Below, piece after piece: positions 59,177-64,000 of a DNA stretch of 64,000 nucleotides. Below the pieces are notes generated by a model. It did no database searches. It saw only the letters and a list, made by a program, of their open reading frames with translations, and had not been told where the DNA came from. Location: the NCBI GenBank assembly GCA_012295275.1, contig CM022665.1:31238957-31302956 (forward strand). Reading direction: 5' to 3'. How positions within the stretch are numbered: position 1 is the stretch's first letter; every line of letters starts with the position of its first letter. Origin of the DNA: Chrysomallon squamiferum. Lineage: Eukaryota > Mollusca > Gastropoda > Neomphalida > Peltospiridae. The position numbers were made by a program, and so were the translations under genes.

Positions 59177-62100
59177 ATGTCGACGAGCAATATGTTGTCG
59201 AATTTATGCCGAACAGTTCTGGGCAATAGAAAAAAAATCCTGCAACCAACATTTTCAGTGCTGTTGCACAGAGGATACAGCGATTATCCAGAAGAGTAAG
59301 TGAGCAGATGTAATCTTTATTTATGTTTTTGTTGCCTTTCACCGTTACGGTTTTGTTCAGTGTCTTGGCTGTATTATACTACTAACTTAATAATTGAGTA
59401 TTGTTAGTTATTCCATTTTCAGAAACATGTCTATTCGTATATGTTTTGACGAACTGGTAGAACCTGTTTGTTAGAGTGGCCAACTAGGTAGTTCCTAAGA
59501 ATAAAACATTTTATGCATTCAGTACAAAACATGCAGGGTCGCTGTTACCTGTTCTATTTCAGTATTTGGTACTCAAATACTAACTTATCAAAGGTTATGT
59601 TATGAGAAAATGCATTAAAAAAAATATATATTTGTTTTATAGTTTCACTCAGCCAAGCACAGTAAATTGTAATGCATTGTAATACACGGTTTTTAGAAAG
59701 GCGTCCAGATAGAAATTGCAAAAATATGTGATTAGTGTCCTGTCCTATTTTTGAAATCCTGATGAAAACAAGTAAGCATATTTATTTTTTGTGAACCTTC
59801 AGCATTTACTATTGTTGGTCAGTTAACAACAAAACAGAATGTTAGACTACACAATATGTCATAAAGGAGAACACATTAGGATTTTTTTTTTGTATATTTC
59901 TGTGTTAAGACCTTTAGAATATGGAAAGGAAAAACAAAAAATAAAAATAAAATAAATACGATTTCTAATAAGTGAAATGATACTTTTGATGTTACCAGTG
60001 GACATAAACAATAGGAATATAAAGATCACTTACCAATATTACTAGTAGTTTTGAAAGAGCAGTTTTATGTTATTTTATTATTTATATATGATTAGAACTT
60101 TACTAATAAAAAAAATATTTCTTTTATTTTAATTTTTATTAAAATATTTTTGCATTTGATATTTGTTCTTTCATTTCTTTTACAACAGAGGATCTAAGTC
60201 ACTCATTGGAAGAAACTTTTTGACTCTAAAAGATTTTTCAGCTGCAGAGATAGAACAGCTGCTATGGACAGCAAAAGATCTGAAAACAAGATTGAAATTC
60301 AATAAAGAGGTAAATAAATATTTAATAAATTTTATTTTATAGTTAATATTGTTAATGATAAATAAGTTTGAGAAAAAAATTAAATTTCTAAAATGAAGTT
60401 TATAAAATCTTACAAAAATTTAACTAAATTAATATAACTAATTAGAATAAACAAAAATAACCACATTTGTCTTACACAGTTAAAAATAATGCATATAATC
60501 AAATCTTATAACATTTAAGAAAATAAAAAATAAAAGAATTGTATTAATTTCTTTTTGTCTGTGAAATATCAACATTAACTAACCTTAATATTTCAACACA
60601 GAACAACAGTGTTGTTTATAGTTACAATAATTATTTTCACTTTTGAGTGATTAAAAGAAATTCATGTTCACATGCTTGTTTTCAGATTTTTCAGCCTCTT
60701 GTTGGCAAATCAATTGCCATGATATTCCAAAAGAGAAGCACAAGAACAAGACTTTCTACAGAAACTGGTAAAAATATACTGCTCAACAAAATAAACTTTC
60801 ACAAACTATAATTCTTAAGAAACTGTATTAGACAAGTACTGAAGTAATTTCATAATTATTTTCAAATTTTTGTTATTCCTATAGACAATATATTTGTTTT
60901 TGATATGTGAACTTGTTTCTTTATTAAGAAAATTAAACATATTTTGCTAATAATTATTGTTGCTTTTGTTGTTGTTATTTTTTAAAACTAACACAGCAAA
61001 ATCATTGTTTAATAACAATTTGTTTCAGTATAGATTTCATTTAAACTAACACTATTTTCTAATATTCTTGTCTTCAATTAAATAAGCCAGATAGTCTTTT
61101 ATTTGAGCAGTACCATTTTCACTTTTTGATAAAGATATAAGAATTTGAGTTGTTCAGAACTAAAAAGTAGATTATCTTTGACAATTCTAGGGATGACATT
61201 GTTAGGTGGTCATGCTGCATTCCTTGGACCTGATGATATTCATCTTGGGGTGAATGAAACTGTCAAAGATTCAGCCAGGTACGTAGTTTTCTGTTTATTT
61301 CTTGTCTATTATTCTCGAAAGGGTCTGGTGTCACCTTTTACAAATGTTTTTATAGAAAAAGAACCTAAAAAAAACATGCAGATATTTTTATCTGTAATAA
61401 TAAATTTTAAATTTAACATTGACAGCATAATTTTTTTTTTTTTTTAGTTAATTATTTTGTTATTCAAATTTTTAATTATTATTTTTCAGTTAATTTAAAA
61501 AAAAAAATTAAATTATTTTTAATTTTTAATTTAATTTATTCATTTAATTATTATTATTCTTTTTTTTAACAATGAATTATTATTAATTTCATTTAATTAT
61601 TATTATTATTTTAAAAATTAATCATTTTTAATTTAATTTGTTTATTTAGTTATTCTGCTTTAATTCATTTCAGAGTACTATGCAGAATGTGTGACCTGAT
61701 TCTTGCTCGTGTCTATGGACAGGAAGATCTGGATGATTTGGCTGCTGAATCATCTGTCCCAGTGATCAGTGGCCTGTCTGATCTTTATCATCCTCTTCAG
61801 ATCCTAGCTGACTTCTTAACCCTCCAGGTCTCACAACCTTTACTTGTATACTAGTAGCCAAATTAAACTTTGGAAAACATCCAGAATCTGGTTAGAGAAA
61901 GCATTAAAATGATTTTGTTATTGCCTTTAGTATTCGTATCAAGGACATACAGTTACAAAACTATAACATTTTTTTATGTACATGTGAACTTGATTGTGTA
62001 TTTATTACGGGATAATTCAAAGTAAGTATACAGAAAAGAGAAAATGGTCAAAACTTTTCTCAGTAACCAGCATTTTAAATAGCCTAAATTCATAAAATAT

Positions 62101-63443
62101 AATATTTATTTCTAAGTAGTTAGTTTACTTATTACTCATAACCAGTCTTTGTAAATAATAACATAATGGCAATAAAATAACAAACTTGTAAAAATGAAAA
62201 CATTCTGATATTTCCATTGCTTTTTGTGTATACAGATGTGAAATGAAAACAAAAACTTCTGTTGCCTGGATGTTTAAATAAGTTTGTTCCAGTTTGTATA
62301 TGTGTAACAAGCAAGACATTAAATACTTAAACAAATTCAGTTTACAGTAAATTATTTTTTTTGTCCTGAATAGTCCATATATTTTTATAAATATATAGAT
62401 TAATGTCTCTAAATACATACATTTATGCATACATAAGTTGATTTATTACATTTAATTGTTTTTAAAATTTATTTTTAACAGGAGTATTTTGGCTATCTTC
62501 GAGGTCTGAAGATTGCATGGGTTGGTGATGGCAACAACCTTGCCCACTCCCTCATGATGGGTTGTGGAAAACTTGGAATTGATATTTCTGTGGCTACACC
62601 GAGGGTAACCGTTAACATATTGTATTTAATGTTAGCATTTGAAGAATAAAGTAAATTTTTAAAATAGTTTAATTACAGACATTTTAACCTCTAACAGTGT
62701 CTTATCAGTTTTCAGTTATTAAATAAGTATATACATAAAAATTAAATTATAATCTTGTTTTGCTTGTAAAATGTTATTATTTCCTTCTATTTAAGGGTTA
62801 TGAATGCAGTCCAAAAGTTGTTGAAGACATGTTGAAACTTGCTGGCAAGGTTTGTTTAATTAGTGTTTTATTAGCTATTTTGTTATGTATTGATGTGACT
62901 GTTATGTTAATGTTAGTTGTTAACTAACCATGAAAAGGCAAAACAAGCAGACCACTATAAATTGGTGTTAGTTTAAATTACAATACATAAGTAATAATTT
63001 TATAATAATAAGATTGAGAAAATGAATTAAGTTTCGTCTTCATCTATTTTAAATTTATGAATAGAAATAATTTCTGTTGTAAGATGATAATTTAATAGAA
63101 AAAATTGATAAAAAGCTTTTGAAGATGTAAATTTTGTTTTATATAATAGTGTCATATATTGTTGCATGTAATAGTATTATATATTGTTTAAAGATCTTAT
63201 TATAAAACCGATGTATTGTAGAAACACATTCAGTTGTGTTTGTTTATGATAATTAATACTGTACAATGATGATAAAAAATTGATGTATTGTAGAAAGACA
63301 TGCAGTTTCACACAACCAATGATCCACTGGAGGCTGTTTACAGAGCTAATGTCATAGTGACAGACACATGGATTAGTATGGGACAGGAGGAAGAAAAAGA
63401 AAAAAGACTGCGGGATTTTGAAGGATACCAAGTCACCAGAAAG
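59177..63443 (+). CDS. OTC: Ornithine carbamoyltransferase, mitochondrial (3' end outside window)
   Basis: Makes citrulline from ornithine and carbamoyl phosphate in the mitochondrial matrix. Eight exons: 59177-59295, 60189-60309, 60686-60767, 61191-61278, 61674-61827, 62482-62604, 62796-62849, 63294-63443; 297 codons in continuous phase. The start ATG is the first after an in-frame TGA at 59138-59140. Residues 1-39 are rich in Arg, Lys and Ser and lack acidic residues until the end, fitting a transit peptide. The carbamoyl-phosphate motif STRTR is at 98-102, HPLQ at 176-179, and the ornithine-loop motif DTWISMGQ at 271-278. The exon ends in QVTRK with donor gttgtt. The last 60 or so residues, including the catalytic HCLP cysteine, must lie beyond position 64000. 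Confidence 0.95.
61279..61673 (+). other. OTC intron 4, A/T-only tracts
   Basis: Almost entirely A and T (TTATTATT and AATTTAA runs) between 61430 and 61660, ending in tttcag before exon 5. No other feature. Confidence 0.7.
63210..63293 (+). repeat. Duplicated OTC exon 8 acceptor
   Basis: GATGTATTGTAGAAA occurs at 63210 and again at 63282, 72 bases apart; similarity extends into the first exon bases (ACATTCAGTT against ACATGCAGTT after a one-base change). The downstream copy is the acceptor that keeps the OTC frame. Confidence 0.8.
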
Positions 63444-63580
63444 GTTGTTTTGTTTTGCTTTTAATGATGATGTAATAAAGGATTGCAAATCTAGAGCAGC
63501 AAATCTAGCATTAAATAATCAGTTATATCAGTTTTTAAAAATCTGTATCAGTTAATAAAATAGATGAGTGAAGTGAAGTA

Positions 63581-63849
63581 CAGGTTGATTGTCTCTTATC
63601 TGAAATTTTGAAATCTGAAATATTTTCCAAGCAGCAGAAATAGGGATATCTTGCAGTTTTCAGATTTTTACATACAGAAACTTTATTTTGTGCACACAGT
63701 TACAAAAAAATAATATGTAGAATATCATGCAGACTATTTGATGAACTGTATATGAGATATAAATGGAATTTAGACATAGATCCTTTTCTCTCACGCTATT
63801 TCCTTGATGCCAAAATTTGAAGCATTTTGGATAAATGATTCTCAGCCTG
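63581..63849. mobile_element. pogo/Tigger-like MITE
   Basis: The left end CAGGTTGATTGTCTCTTATC and the reverse complement of the right end (CAGGCTGAGAATCATTTATC) match at most positions and stay similar for about 30 bases. TA precedes the left end, as expected for a TA target; the right flank is CA, so the duplication is decayed on one side. Length is 269 bp with no ORF. It lies in the intron after OTC exon 8. Confidence 0.65.
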
Positions 63850-64000
63850 CATTGTTAAATCACTAGAAATGTTTTTTTTCATTTGCTTTTGTTCCATTAA
63901 TAAGAATCTATTATGTAAACAATCGTTACATCATATCTGTAATTAAGTAGTACATTACAAAACTATGCTCAGCATCAAAAATTAATTAAAGGAACTGCTG

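Overview
This is a eukaryotic (animal) genomic window. Coding sequence is split into short exons with GT..AG introns, the standard code fits every exon, and everything outside exons is very AT-rich and full of microsatellites ((TA)n, (CA/GT)n, (AAT)n, (ATG)n, (TTTA)n). Three conserved animal genes can be rebuilt exon by exon in continuous phase. An invertebrate, most likely a lophotrochozoan such as a mollusc, would fit the base composition, the intron density and an ornithine carbamoyltransferase gene; that placement is inference.

Layout. Positions 1-174 hold the C-terminal end of an unrecognised plus-strand protein. About 8.8 kb of AT-rich spacer follows. At 8993-14783 (+) lies a complete nine-exon cytosolic acetyl-CoA acetyltransferase (ACAT2-type thiolase, 393 aa). 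A convergent spacer of about 6 kb separates it from a complete myosin VI gene on the minus strand: coding exons 46274 down to 20762, 30 core exons, 1245 aa, with a probable 5'UTR exon near 55707-55830 and therefore a 9.4-kb first intron. Divergently, on the plus strand from 59177, begins a mitochondrial ornithine carbamoyltransferase (OTC); eight exons (297 codons) are inside the window and the final 60 or so residues lie beyond its end.

The three genes have unrelated jobs: acetoacetyl-CoA formation in the cytosol, minus-end-directed actin motor and cargo transport, and citrulline synthesis in mitochondria. There is no operon and no sign of a joint pathway.

The most interesting material is in the myosin VI gene. 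It has two candidate 15-nt in-frame microexons, one just after switch I in the motor and one in the tail at the place where vertebrate myosin VI is alternatively spliced. The class-specific insert-1 is carried by one symmetric 81-nt exon. An exact 24-nt tandem duplication lies inside the exon coding the charged single-helix segment. The 3' coding end including the stop codon is tandemly duplicated, giving a frame-compatible alternative terminal exon, beside an array of about 49-bp repeats. One 202-nt intron is built almost entirely from copies of its own 5' splice-site region. Mobile-element traces are a decayed Ty3/gypsy integrase fragment in a myosin VI intron and a 269-bp pogo/Tigger-like MITE in the last visible OTC intron. 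I found no CRISPR array, no convincing RNA gene and no novel multi-gene system.
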